Shown in pieces: positions 1 to 10,478 of a stretch of 64,000 bases of DNA. A model generated the notes under the pieces. The model had not been told where the DNA came from. It ran no database searches and worked only from the letters and a program-made list of their open reading frames with translations. Numbering within the stretch: position 1 is the first letter of the stretch; each line of letters starts with the position of its first letter. Source of the stretch: Clostridium sp. BNL1100 (GTDB lineage Bacteria; Bacillota; Clostridia; Acetivibrionales; DSM-1351). The translations under genes were made by a program, and so were the position numbers. The stretch spans positions 3,787,001 to 3,851,000 of the forward strand of contig NC_016791.1 of the NCBI RefSeq assembly GCF_000244875.1, given 5' to 3'.

Positions 1-602
1 ACCGGACTCCAGCTTTCACCGTTGTTGGTGGAAAGAAATATACCACCATCCTCAGTTCCGGCAAAGATATTCGTGCCACTTATAGCCAATGAATTAACAC
101 TAAGGAATGTCAAACCAGAATTGATTGCCTTCCAATTTGAGCCATTGTCTGTGGAAAGAAAAACTCCGCTGCTGGTTCCTGCAAAAATATTTGTACCACT
201 GGTAGCAAGAGAAAGAACAATAGTATTTTTCAAGTCTGAATCGTCCAAATTCCAGCTTACGCCGTTGTTGTTTGAGATATAAACACCGCCGTTGGTTCCT
301 GCAATGATATTTGTACCGCTAATAGCCAATGAATATACATTTTTACTTGTTAATCCAGAATTGACATCGTTCCAGCTTGTGCCACTATCGGTTGAGTGAA
401 AAACACCATTTCCTTCGGTCCCGACAAATATATCCTTACCCTCGATTGCAAAACAATGGATGTAACCACCGTATGGTCCGTTGGTTTGTACCCATGGTTC
501 AGATGATGCCTTTTGGGGAATAAATAATATTATAGACACAATCAATAACAGAGCCACGAGTACTAGAAAAGACTTAAGTAAGGTTCGGTTAATCTTCTTC
601 AT
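1..602 (-). CDS. Secreted Asp-box (YCF48/BNR-like) repeat protein, 3' end outside window
   Basis: The reading frame starts at an ATG at 602, eight bases after a strong AAGGAGG site, and runs off the left edge with no stop, so only about 200 N-terminal residues are visible. Residues 9-28 form a hydrophobic segment after KKINR, a signal peptide or N-terminal anchor without a lipobox. The rest is at least four repeats of about 40 residues with the pattern ISGTNIFAGT-GVFLSTDNG-SW, which is the Asp-box blade signature of sialidase-like and YCF48-like beta-propellers. The fold call is good, but the function is not: Asp-box propellers range from glycosidases to assembly factors, and no catalytic motif is visible in this part. 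It could be a carbohydrate-binding surface protein, given the xylanases next to it. Confidence 0.75.
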   Translation of the reverse strand, partial: MKKINRTLLKSFLVLVALLLIVSIILFIPQKASSEPWVQTNGPYGGYIHCFAIEGKDIFVGTEGNGVFHSTDSGTSWNDVNSGLTSKNVYSLAISGTNIIAGTNGGVYISNNNGVSWNLDDSDLKNTIVLSLATSGTNIFAGTSSGVFLSTDNGSNWKAINSGLTFLSVNSLAISGTNIFAGTEDGGIFLSTNNGESWSP

Positions 603-773
603 GTTTTTCTTCTCCTCCTTATTTATAATCAACTATTTTGTACCTATTCGTGCGTATATCAAATTCATTACCTTCTAATAATGCCAAAAGTTGTTATTAG
701 ACACAAGTTTTTTTGTTAAAGAAACGGACTGCTACAAAAATCATTGCTTAAACAAAATAGACTTAGTCAATAC

Positions 774-803
774 AAAAGCCGCCCGTAAAAACAGGCGACT
801 TTT
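774..803 (-). terminator. Hairpin terminator after GH11/CE4 xylanase
   Basis: Arms AAAAGCCGCC (774-783) and GGCGACTTTT (794-803) pair with one wobble and lie 17 bases past the xylanase stop. On the minus strand the stem ends in a short T run. A near copy lies after the second xylanase. Confidence 0.6.
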
Positions 804-819
804 GAGACTATACCGGTTT

Positions 820-2493
<1,674 letters not shown>

Positions 2494-2573
2494 TTATTTA
2501 TTAACAAAAGCAGACACTCTATAAAAATATCTGCATTGTTTCGAATATATTATGTTTCCCACCATTAACAAGC

Positions 2574-2737
2574 TTGTAAAATTTTGTACTAATCTAGTAA
2601 AATATTGCATTTTTATTATATTTTACTTTGTTAAAATATACAATATATTTCAATAATTTCTCCTAAATTTGTACATATTCACTAGATGCATTAATCTTTT
2701 TTGTAATATTTTGCACTTGTGTTGTAAAATATTGTAT
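2574..2737 (-). promoter_or_regulatory. Promoter region with iterated TTGTAAAATATTGTA operator-like motifs
   Basis: The 2476-2900 gap is very AT-rich. It holds GTAAAA-type motifs at 2576 and 2597 and again at 2703 and 2724, each pair exactly 21 bases apart, plus GTTAAAATATACA at 2630. The best copy is TTGTAAAATATTGTA at 2722. A matching array lies upstream of the second xylanase. Two-turn spacing suggests a cooperatively binding regulator; which one is unknown. Confidence 0.5.
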
Positions 2738-2900
2738 TTTATGAATATCTATGGATTTTTTATCTCGGATTATTTTTGCAAGAAATTCGCCATATATTTT
2801 TAATTACAACAAGTGCGAAGCTGTGACTATCGAATATTAAACTCCGGTTTCACTGAACTGCAAACTAGGATCTCGAAGCTAAAACAAACATAGTCAATAC

Positions 2901-2929
2901 AAAAGCCGCCTTAAAATCAGGCGACTTTT
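2901..2929 (-). terminator. Hairpin terminator after second GH11 xylanase
   Basis: Arms AAAAGCCGCC (2901-2910) and GGCGACTTTT (2920-2929). The flanks are almost identical to the terminator at 774-803, so it was copied with the gene. Confidence 0.6.
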
Positions 2930-2945
2930 GAGACTATCTCAGTTT

Positions 2946-2990
2946 TTAATATTGCATGAAACCAAGGCCTTTTCAGATTCTAAATGATAG
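2946..2990 (-). pseudogene. Relic of the CE4 C-terminus
   Basis: On the minus strand this segment, directly after the stop of the second xylanase, matches the last codons and stop of the CE4 domain of the first xylanase (positions 820-868). It carries a 5-base gap and a few substitutions. It shows that the shorter xylanase once had the esterase domain and lost it by internal deletion. Confidence 0.8.
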
Positions 2991-2992
2991 CC

Positions 2993-4093
<1,101 letters not shown>

Positions 4094-4181
4094 TTAAATT
4101 ATTTATTAACAAAGCAGACACTCTAATAAAAAATATCTGCATTGTTTCGAATGTATTATGTTTCCCATCATTAACAACCTT

Positions 4182-4371
4182 GTAAAATTTTGTGCTAACA
4201 TAGTAAAATATTGTATTTTTATTATATTTTACTATGTAAAAATATACAATATATTTCTACAATTTGCCAAATATTTGTGCATATTTACTAGATGTGTTTA
4301 ACTTTTTTATAAAAAATTGCACTTGCGTTGTAAATAATTGTACTTTATGCATATGGTTGTAAAATATTGTA
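4182..4371. promoter_or_regulatory. Second array of TTGTAAAATATTGTA motifs between divergent genes
   Basis: The 4079-4563 gap between the xylanase (minus) and a radical SAM gene (plus) holds GTAAAA motifs at 4182 and 4203 (21 apart), 4236, 4330 (GTAAATAATTGTA) and 4359 (GTAAAATATTGTA). The left part is a diverged copy of the array at 2574-2737. The right-hand copies lie closer to the radical SAM gene and could act on it too. Confidence 0.45.
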
Positions 4372-4523
4372 CACACATATATATATCAATTGGAATGGGT
4401 TCCAAGAATTCTTGTTTACTGTAATAAATATCACAACATTACTGCTGTCTCTGTATTAGTTTGAATAAACAAAATGTAAGCTGGAATAATATATGATGTT
4501 TATATGTGGAAATACATACATTT

Positions 4524-4542
4524 GTATACTTGAGAAGTATAC
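4524..4542 (+). promoter_or_regulatory. Dyad just upstream of the radical SAM ribosome site
   Basis: GTATACTT (4524-4531) and AAGTATAC (4535-4542) form a perfect 8-base inverted repeat with a 3-base loop, directly before GAGGAAGG. It is either an operator or a leader hairpin that affects ribosome access. Confidence 0.4.
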
Positions 4543-4563
4543 GAGGAAGGAATTTAAATAATC

Positions 4564-5967
4564 ATGGCAACTCCGGAAACTATCAGTATCTCTTTGACAT
4601 CACAGGGGGAGTACTATACCTTATCCAACCGTTGGGTTGTGAGGTATGATGGCAATCTTAGACACCCATATACAGCTTACAGTATAGATAGAGGAACCAA
4701 ATATGAAATAAACGAAATATCATTTTTAATACTAAAAATTCTTGAGAGTAATTGCCTGACTATTGAGTGTTTAAGCGATTACTTGCGGAGTAAGGGACTT
4801 AGCCTCAAAAATGAAGAAACAGCTAACTTGATTCACAGCTTAATAGAAGGTGATATTATAGTAAAGTCAGAGAATCAACTTCGTATAGACAGTGCTCGTT
4901 ACTGTGGTATTCCATTAAAGCATAGTGTTCCGGTTACCCAGACACCTTTTGAGGCTGAGATTCATCTGACTAGGCGTTGTAATCTACCATGCCTTCACTG
5001 TGCATATAATGCCGGGCAGATCTTGCAGGGAGAAATTGATACAGATTTATGGCTGAAAATATTTGATGAACTGGAATTTCTAAATACTTATCATATAATA
5101 ATATCCGGTGGAGAACCCCTTCTGTACCCCGGTGCGAAAGACTTATTACGGCACTTGACTTCCAAGAGAATGAGGATAGAGCTATTAACCAATGGTACAT
5201 TGATGAATAATGATATTGCAGTATACCTCTCCAATCCTAATTTCTCGACCACCGTTTCATTAGATGGAGCAGATAAAGAAACCCATGACTTACTTAGGGG
5301 AAGTGGAAGTTTCAATAACGTAATTAAGGGGATTAAAATGCTATCTGAGGCAAAAGCTCTATTCCACATATCTACAACGCTACATAAGAGGAATATGCAG
5401 CAGATGAAAGAAATTGTTGAAAAGGCGATTGAGCTGGGGGCAGTGTCTATTAGTTTTTTATTCCTTGATCCAGTGGGAAGGGCAAAGCACCAGAGAGATC
5501 TGTTATTAAACTCCCAAGACACTAAAAATATTCTTTCTACGGTCCAGTCCCTTCAAGAAGCATATAGGAATGAAATAAATATAAATTATCTCGACCCATC
5601 AAAACCTGAATATAAGGATATCGAAGTAGAAAGAAATTCCAAAGTTTTTTGCAATGCCGGAACTACAAGAATGGCTATAAGGTCAGACGGTATTATTTTT
5701 CCGTGTGTTTACGGGTTTCATGATAATAAATATGCTATAGGTTCTACAAAAACTCAATCCATTCAAGAGATTTGGCAGCAGGATAACTGGCTTCTCTTTA
5801 GAGGGGGAATTGAATTGCAGCAACTGCATAAATGTCGGGATTGTAGTTTTTTAGGATCTTGTACTCTGAAAATATGTCGGCTAAGGTCTTATTATAATAC
5901 AGGAGATTTTTTTGGAGTTCCATCGGGCTGTTACAAGAATGAGATAAGTGAGGGTGAAAGGAGGTGA
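4564..5967 (+). CDS. Radical SAM/SPASM peptide maturase (RiPP system A)
   Basis: Predicted to install a thioether or C-C crosslink in the small peptide encoded next to it. Residues about 15-110 look like a PqqD/RRE-type winged helix that would bind the leader peptide. The radical SAM cluster motif CNLPCLHC gives C139, C143 and C146, followed by SGGEPLL. The C-terminal SPASM region, from about residue 360, carries CNAG, a cysteine in IIFPCVYG, CRDCSFLGSCTLKIC and a final GCYKN, enough ligands for auxiliary Fe-S clusters. Its stop codon overlaps the ribosome site of the precursor gene, so the two are translationally linked. The exact chemistry cannot be read from the sequence. Confidence 0.88.
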   Translation: MATPETISISLTSQGEYYTLSNRWVVRYDGNLRHPYTAYSIDRGTKYEINEISFLILKILESNCLTIECLSDYLRSKGLSLKNEETANLIHSLIEGDIIVKSENQLRIDSARYCGIPLKHSVPVTQTPFEAEIHLTRRCNLPCLHCAYNAGQILQGEIDTDLWLKIFDELEFLNTYHIIISGGEPLLYPGAKDLLRHLTSKRMRIELLTNGTLMNNDIAVYLSNPNFSTTVSLDGADKETHDLLRGSGSFNNVIKGIKMLSEAKALFHISTTLHKRNMQQMKEIVEKAIELGAVSISFLFLDPVGRAKHQRDLLLNSQDTKNILSTVQSLQEAYRNEININYLDPSKPEYKDIEVERNSKVFCNAGTTRMAIRSDGIIFPCVYGFHDNKYAIGSTKTQSIQEIWQQDNWLLFRGGIELQQLHKCRDCSFLGSCTLKICRLRSYYNTGDFFGVPSGCYKNEISEGERR

Positions 5968-5972
5968 TAAGT

Positions 5973-6158
5973 GTGTCTGATATAAGTATGAATGATATAT
6001 TAACAGTTAAAGCTTCTCCAGAAATTGAAGCAGTATTAGCCAAGTATATAGCTAAATTATCTAAGGAAGCTCCTGAGGCAAGTGAAGCGTTGGATATTGA
6101 TCCAGAATCTCATGTTGCATCAGCATTTGGATTGATAGCATGTTGTAATTCTTTATAA
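5973..6158 (+). CDS. RiPP precursor peptide A with C-terminal Cys-Cys
   Basis: A 61-residue peptide from a GTG at 5973, chosen because AAAGGAGGTGA at 5957-5967 sits eight bases upstream; a GTG at 5964 lies inside that site and is unlikely. The first 50 residues are acidic and helical (SPEIEAVLAKYIAKLSKEA), as in a leader, and the tail ends GLIACCNSL with the only two cysteines. It follows a SPASM maturase without a gap and precedes a strong terminator. A precursor role is inferred from context and size. No transporter or protease is adjacent, so export would need genes elsewhere. I do not recognise a named family. Confidence 0.72.
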   Translation: MSDISMNDILTVKASPEIEAVLAKYIAKLSKEAPEASEALDIDPESHVASAFGLIACCNSL

Positions 6159-6176
6159 AAAAGTATTATCTGTTCC

Positions 6177-6224
6177 AAAAAAGGAACTCTATCAATCAAA
6201 AATGTGATAGAGTTCCTTTTTTGT
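6177..6224. terminator. Bidirectional terminator between RiPP systems A and B
   Basis: Perfect 18-base arms (6177-6194 and 6205-6222; core GGAACTCTATCA / TGATAGAGTTCC) with A and T runs on both sides. They serve the convergent precursor A gene and the esterase-like gene. Confidence 0.92.
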
Positions 6225-6321
6225 TAAGATTAAAAGATTTATAGAGTCAAATTCAAATTTTATGTAAACCTACATAATCGATGCTAGAATTAATATCAAT
6301 TATGGAACAAAAGGGTGCCTT

Positions 6322-7527
6322 TTATTTTGTACCATAAGGTGTACATTCCTTCGCACCATTAAAAAGAATACAGAATTGGATATTATCGGTGGTAAACTCC
6401 TCAAGAAATTCACTTTTGTTCATTAATGTATTTGTAAACGGAGTATTCTTCCCAATCAACCTTACTAAATTTGCTTCAGTTATAAAAAACTCTGAAAATA
6501 ATTCTTTTAACAGAATATGAAGATTTATATTACCAGTTTTGTATTTACCTGAACCATCGTGGAGGGGAATCATAGTTTTGCAATTATTATAAAGGTAATT
6601 AATACTCAGAACTTTATTATTAACAGGTGATGTCACATTGTTATTTAACCTACTGGCAAATGATTCAACAATATTATAGGGGTTAGATACGTGTGCACAG
6701 CCAAATTGTCCAAAATAATTACTGCATGGTCTTTCATTATATATATCAATAAAATTATCATATAATGCTTTTTCCCGGATTTCCTTTGATTTTTCCATGT
6801 TCATTTTTCTTTTAATTATTGTAATCAAGTTTTTGGTTATCATGTAAAAATCAAAATAATCTTCTTTTAAGTACTCTTTATATATATCCCTATGTATCTT
6901 AATACTTTGCATGTAAGTAATCCAAAAGGTATACTGGTCAAATTCAAGTTGTTGTGAATTCAAAAAGATATTATATACTTTTTTCAATCCTTCAATTACG
7001 TATTGTATCTCAAAAGGTATAACCTTATTTCGTGGCAGAATTGAATATATATATTCTACAGATTTATGGAAATCGCTAATACTATCTATGCCTATAACTT
7101 CAATTTTTTTATCCTCAGGTAAAGTTTGGTTAAAAGTATATATATCTTTCCATGCTTTGTAGCCTTCCTGACTGCCGATATAATATCCACTATATGATTT
7201 ATAAATGGAATCCAGAATATTTTCGTCTCCTGTTTTTAAATATCTGTTAAGCATGATTGAATCTATGTAACCTGTTTCTATTAGATAATACTTTACATTT
7301 GCATTTCTTACAAAGTATTTCAGCAATTTTACTTTCATCTTCTCATTAATAGAAACTCCGTGATTCTCGCCTGCCAGGAACACTTTGCAACTCTTTAAAA
7401 TGTCATCAAACAGGTTCAAATCCTCTCGTTCATCATCAACACTAATAGCTACACTATTTTCACATATATACTGCCTAAACAAAAGCTTATCTTCTTCAAA
7501 TAGTGAAAATTGATTTTTTTCGCCCAT
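6322..7527 (-). CDS. Erythromycin-esterase-like (EreA/ChaN superfamily) protein in RiPP system B
   Basis: About 401 residues. The motif FLAGENHGV near the N-terminus followed by YYLIETGY, and later YFGQFGCAHVSN, match the order of conserved blocks in erythromycin-esterase-like hydrolases (GE-HG, then a later His block). Start chosen at 7527, where GAGGA lies eight bases upstream; an ATG at 7566 is possible but has only a weak site. It begins just after the radical SAM gene, as third gene of precursor-maturase-esterase. Family members hydrolyse macrolide lactones, but in this operon a role in processing, resistance or immunity to the peptide is more likely than macrolide resistance. That is inference. 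Confidence 0.72.
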   Translation of the reverse strand: MGEKNQFSLFEEDKLLFRQYICENSVAISVDDEREDLNLFDDILKSCKVFLAGENHGVSINEKMKVKLLKYFVRNANVKYYLIETGYIDSIMLNRYLKTGDENILDSIYKSYSGYYIGSQEGYKAWKDIYTFNQTLPEDKKIEVIGIDSISDFHKSVEYIYSILPRNKVIPFEIQYVIEGLKKVYNIFLNSQQLEFDQYTFWITYMQSIKIHRDIYKEYLKEDYFDFYMITKNLITIIKRKMNMEKSKEIREKALYDNFIDIYNERPCSNYFGQFGCAHVSNPYNIVESFASRLNNNVTSPVNNKVLSINYLYNNCKTMIPLHDGSGKYKTGNINLHILLKELFSEFFITEANLVRLIGKNTPFTNTLMNKSEFLEEFTTDNIQFCILFNGAKECTPYGTK

Positions 7528-7568
7528 AATTATATTCCTCTTCCAGAGTCTGTTTACATTCCCCATAC

Positions 7569-8951
7569 CTATTTAGTTTTACTTTTAAATAATATTTTTT
7601 TCTCCTCAGGTGTCAGCCTTAAATATATTCCAATGACTTCTTTTTTTACTTTTCTGGTAAATTTGCAAAATGGCTCGTAAGGTAGATTAACATCTCCTGT
7701 TGAAGATAAATTATTGTGCGAACATCCTGAAACACATAAATTTCGGACCCAGCACGATGCACACTTTTCATAGTTATCTATATTTATCTTGCTAACAAAC
7801 TCTTCCTGTCCATCATCGTTTTCATAAATACTCCCAACCTTAAAATCCTTATTTGATACAAACCTCTGGCAAGGAAATAGATTACCATGTATATCTACTG
7901 CATATAAATTTCTACCAACTCCACAGGATACTCTTCTTTTCATTGCACTGTTTATCTGGTTAATTTCCTGCATGAATGATTTGTTTTCCAAAACCTTATC
8001 AAATTCCCTATTCTTGATGAACTTTTCAAAGTACAGGTATAATTCCCTATATGCATCAGCAAGCAGATCATACTCCCCATCTGATAGTAAATTGAAGGCC
8101 GGTGATAATGTAACCCCTTTAAACCCTATAGATTTTAGATAGTTATAAGTAGATACCAGATCCATATTCTTTCCCGTAACGGTTGCCCTTGCATCCAGCA
8201 GTCCCAAATTTCGCAAGTATTCGGTATTTTTAATTACGTTATGGTGAGAGCCCGTCTTATCAGAATAGTATCTATTTGTATCATGAGTTGCCCTATCGCC
8301 GTCAATACTTATTTGTAATCTAATACTATTTTCTACAATATATTTTGAAATTTCTTCATTTATCTTTGTTCCGTTTGTAGTCATACTAAATGCAATTCTC
8401 TTTTGGGTCTCCCTCTCTTTTTCACGACAGTAAGATACAATCTCCTTAATTAATGTGAAATTAAGCAATGGCTCTCCTCCAAAAAAGCAGACTGATACTT
8501 TATCCTGATGGGTCTTGGTAAGTAAAAAATCAACTGCTTTTTTTGCCGTTTGAATATCCATTATACCGTTGTCATTATAGCTACCATCTTCTCCATAACA
8601 ATATGAACACCTCAGATTGCATGCTTGTGTGACTAAAAGTGTAAGCGTACTTATATCATTTGTAAGTTTAGGAGATGGCTCACCTTTAGGCAGAACACCT
8701 GATGTTATAAAGTTGTACTTACTCATTTTTTCTAATATACCGTCTAATTCATCTCTGGAAAATACATCAGAAATATTTTCACAAATTTCATTATAACTCC
8801 TGCCCGACTGTTGTAATAATCGAAGGGTTTTGTCATCAACGTGGAATACCTTTCCGTCATCTATTGTATATATGTAATTTTTATTATTTTCGCAAAACTC
8901 CATATATTCCTTAAAATTAATTTTGTCTTGAGGTTTATACACCTTTACCAT
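7569..8951 (-). CDS. Radical SAM/SPASM peptide maturase (RiPP system B)
   Basis: About 460 residues. An N-terminal leader-binding-like region (1-95) is followed by the radical SAM motif CNLRCSYC (C111, C115, C118), FFGGEPLLN, TTNGT and SIDGD. The C-terminal SPASM domain has C-G-V-G...C in LFPCQRF, CASCWVRNLCVSGC and a last cysteine in PFCKF, the seven-cysteine pattern typical of thioether-forming maturases. Start: ATG 8951 directly follows GGAGGGG; the spacing is short, so a GTG nine bases later is also possible. A farther ATG at 8999 lies inside a hairpin and has no ribosome site. It sits between its small precursor and the esterase-like gene. Confidence 0.85.
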   Translation of the reverse strand: MVKVYKPQDKINFKEYMEFCENNKNYIYTIDDGKVFHVDDKTLRLLQQSGRSYNEICENISDVFSRDELDGILEKMSKYNFITSGVLPKGEPSPKLTNDISTLTLLVTQACNLRCSYCYGEDGSYNDNGIMDIQTAKKAVDFLLTKTHQDKVSVCFFGGEPLLNFTLIKEIVSYCREKERETQKRIAFSMTTNGTKINEEISKYIVENSIRLQISIDGDRATHDTNRYYSDKTGSHHNVIKNTEYLRNLGLLDARATVTGKNMDLVSTYNYLKSIGFKGVTLSPAFNLLSDGEYDLLADAYRELYLYFEKFIKNREFDKVLENKSFMQEINQINSAMKRRVSCGVGRNLYAVDIHGNLFPCQRFVSNKDFKVGSIYENDDGQEEFVSKINIDNYEKCASCWVRNLCVSGCSHNNLSSTGDVNLPYEPFCKFTRKVKKEVIGIYLRLTPEEKKILFKSKTK

Positions 8952-8969
8952 CCCCTCCAGTATGTTAAT

Positions 8970-9001
8970 AAATGGCCTTCTATTTAAACAGAAGGCCATT
9001 T
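8970..9001 (-). terminator. Attenuator hairpin between precursor B and its maturase
   Basis: AAATGGCCTTC (8970-8980) and GAAGGCCATTT (8991-9001), a perfect 11-base stem ending in a short T-rich tail on the minus strand. Such partial terminators let a precursor be made in excess over its enzyme. Confidence 0.65.
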
Positions 9002-9025
9002 GTATGTAGCTATTTTATTTACCGT

Positions 9026-9139
9026 TTATTGTTCCCAGTCTCCTGAGCCGCCGTCGCAAAATATGCATTTGAAAATGGAATCAATCAAGAAACAATTATC
9101 TGATTCCAACATCTGTTCTTCATTCTCTAATTCGAACAT
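9026..9139 (-). CDS. Small RiPP precursor B (37 residues, CX3D motifs)
   Basis: A short reading frame with ATG at 9139 and stop at 9026-9028, preceded by AAAGGAGGATA at ideal spacing. The peptide is acidic at the N-terminus (MFELENEEQMLESDN) and has three cysteines: C16 in NCFLID, and C25 and C28 in KCIFCDGG; it ends GSGDWEQ. C16-X3-D20 and C25-X3-D29 fit the CX3D spacing of ranthipeptides such as freyrasin, where a SPASM enzyme links Cys sulfur to the Asp side chain. It is first in the operon before a SPASM maturase. Coding and precursor status are inferred from ribosome site, position and motif. Confidence 0.75.
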   Translation of the reverse strand: MFELENEEQMLESDNCFLIDSIFKCIFCDGGSGDWEQ

Positions 9140-9350
9140 ACTTTATCCTCCTTTCTTGATTTTAAGCGCACTTTTAATCTTCTTGTCGACATTTTCATTA
9201 TTACATAATTTATGCATATTGTAAATATTGTTACATTATTGTCACTTATTTCAAACCATTTTTATCAGTTGTTATGATTTATATTATTTTAAATTTAAGC
9301 GGTGCTGATTATCTAATTTGAGGATAATATGTTAAAGCTTCACTACTTAA

Positions 9351-9477
9351 AGGCTTTGAATGTGGTGTGTCCAGTGAAGCTGGAGCACACTTGCCGGTGC
9401 ATAACAGTAATGCTGTGTGCTGAACGGAAGGACATCGGAAAGCCATGTGCTACGACATGGTTGCTCCCATTAGGCCT
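9351..9477 (+). ncRNA. Candidate structured RNA, multi-branched
   Basis: In the 9140-9614 gap the sequence folds into a closed junction. Closing stem AGGCTT (9351-9356) pairs with AGGCCT (9472-9477). Hairpin 2 is GTGTGTCCAG (9365-9374) with CTGGA-G-CACAC (9380-9390). Hairpin 3 is GCATAACAG (9399-9407) with CTGTGTGC (9413-9420). Hairpin 4 is AGCCATGT (9441-9448) with ACATGGTT (9455-9462). It is GC-richer than its surroundings and lies 137 bases before the PixA gene. I do not recognise a known riboswitch or ncRNA consensus. The strand is assumed from the downstream operon. Confidence 0.4.
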
Positions 9478-9614
9478 ATTTTGAGAAAATCAGAAATTTT
9501 GACTGAAAACAACTTTTAAGCTGTTATTTTTACATTTTATATACACTTCATACAATATATGGTACAATATGCTAAAAAATATAATAATTAGTACTATGTG
9601 TAAAAGGGTGTATT

Positions 9615-10007
9615 ATGAAAAAAATTGAGATTCTAATTATTGTTGATGCAAATGGAGCACTATCGACTAACAGCCTTCAATCTAATGTTTATATGGTAGA
9701 TACAAACAAATGGCTTGGTTCTTGGAATGAATCAACGTGTAATCTTCATACCGTATGTGAGGATCAACAGCTTATTTGTTGGCGAGTGGTTGCTATATCA
9801 GAAAGCAGTTTGGTGAGTATTGAGAATTTCAGTGGACAGTTGACTAATCAGAACATATGTACACCTCAGAAAAGCGGCAGTGATGAGTGTACATATTGGG
9901 AAGGCAGAGTAGAGACTAAAGGCGCCAGCGGGCGCTTTGCATATTCGGTTAATTTGAATGTGGACGGAAAGAATTTTTCTTTAGCTTCATACGTGGATGT
10001 ACAGTAA
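9615..10007 (+). CDS. PixA/AidA family protein (first copy)
   Basis: 130 residues, starting ATG after AAGGGTG. It has the AidA/PixA hallmarks: an opening strand KKIEILIIVDANGAL, then NVYMVDTNKWLGSWNE, LICWRVVAI, FSGQLTN and a C-terminal SVNLNVDGK block. Members form cytoplasmic inclusion bodies in Xenorhabdus (PixA) or are quorum-regulated proteins (AidA); their biochemical role is not known. It has no signal peptide. It heads an operon with a second copy and three pore-forming toxin subunits, so a chaperone, storage or delivery role for the toxins is a fair inference. Confidence 0.85.
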   Translation: MKKIEILIIVDANGALSTNSLQSNVYMVDTNKWLGSWNESTCNLHTVCEDQQLICWRVVAISESSLVSIENFSGQLTNQNICTPQKSGSDECTYWEGRVETKGASGRFAYSVNLNVDGKNFSLASYVDVQ

Positions 10008-10053
10008 AAATTCTAATAATAGACGAACTTTAATAAAAAAGGAGGAATTTATT

Positions 10054-10446
10054 TTGAAAAAGGTTGAAGTTTTGGTAGTAGTAGATGCAGCGGCAGCTCT
10101 AGCCAGTAATAATCTTCAGGATAATGTGTATTTGGTTGATACCAATAAGTATTGGGGATCCGGAAATGAAGGACAGGCTGAATTAAAGACTGCATGTAGT
10201 GACGGGCAATTTATATGCTGGCGTGTAAGTGCAATATCACAGGATAATGAGGTTAGCATTCAAGGATTTACTGGGCAGATGATTAATGAAAAAGTATGTA
10301 CTCCTCAATCTCAAGGTATTTCAGGGGATATTTACTGGGAAGGAAGAGTAGAGTCTCAAGGAAGTACGGGTGAAAAGCAATACTCAATGAATTTGGTTAT
10401 TGATGGAAAGGTTATGACGTTTGATCCTTTCATCGAAATTAAATAG
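10054..10446 (+). CDS. PixA/AidA family protein (second copy)
   Basis: 130 residues. The start is a TTG at 10054, set by GGAGG at 10041-10045 with an eight-base spacer and by alignment with the first copy; a longer frame from 9997 would overlap the previous gene and lacks a ribosome site. The sequence parallels its neighbour throughout (KKVEVLVVVDAAAAL, NVYLVDTNKYWGSGNEG, ICWRVSAI, FTGQMINEKVC, GRVESQGSTG), showing tandem duplication followed by divergence. No signal peptide. Same operon and likely the same role as the first copy. Confidence 0.85.
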   Translation: MKKVEVLVVVDAAAALASNNLQDNVYLVDTNKYWGSGNEGQAELKTACSDGQFICWRVSAISQDNEVSIQGFTGQMINEKVCTPQSQGISGDIYWEGRVESQGSTGEKQYSMNLVIDGKVMTFDPFIEIK

Positions 10447-10478
10447 ATTTATTTCGACATAAGGAGAGAATATAGCAC

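Noticed and set aside
6322..7527. Macrolide resistance gene
   Set aside because: The family resemblance is real, but the operon with a RiPP precursor and maturase makes a dedicated resistance role unlikely.
9000..9224. Plus-strand frame opposite precursor B
   Set aside because: No ribosome site; the minus-strand 37-codon gene has a strong one and fits the operon.
9351..9477. Group II intron end or known riboswitch
   Set aside because: Domain V and riboswitch consensus sequences that I know do not match.
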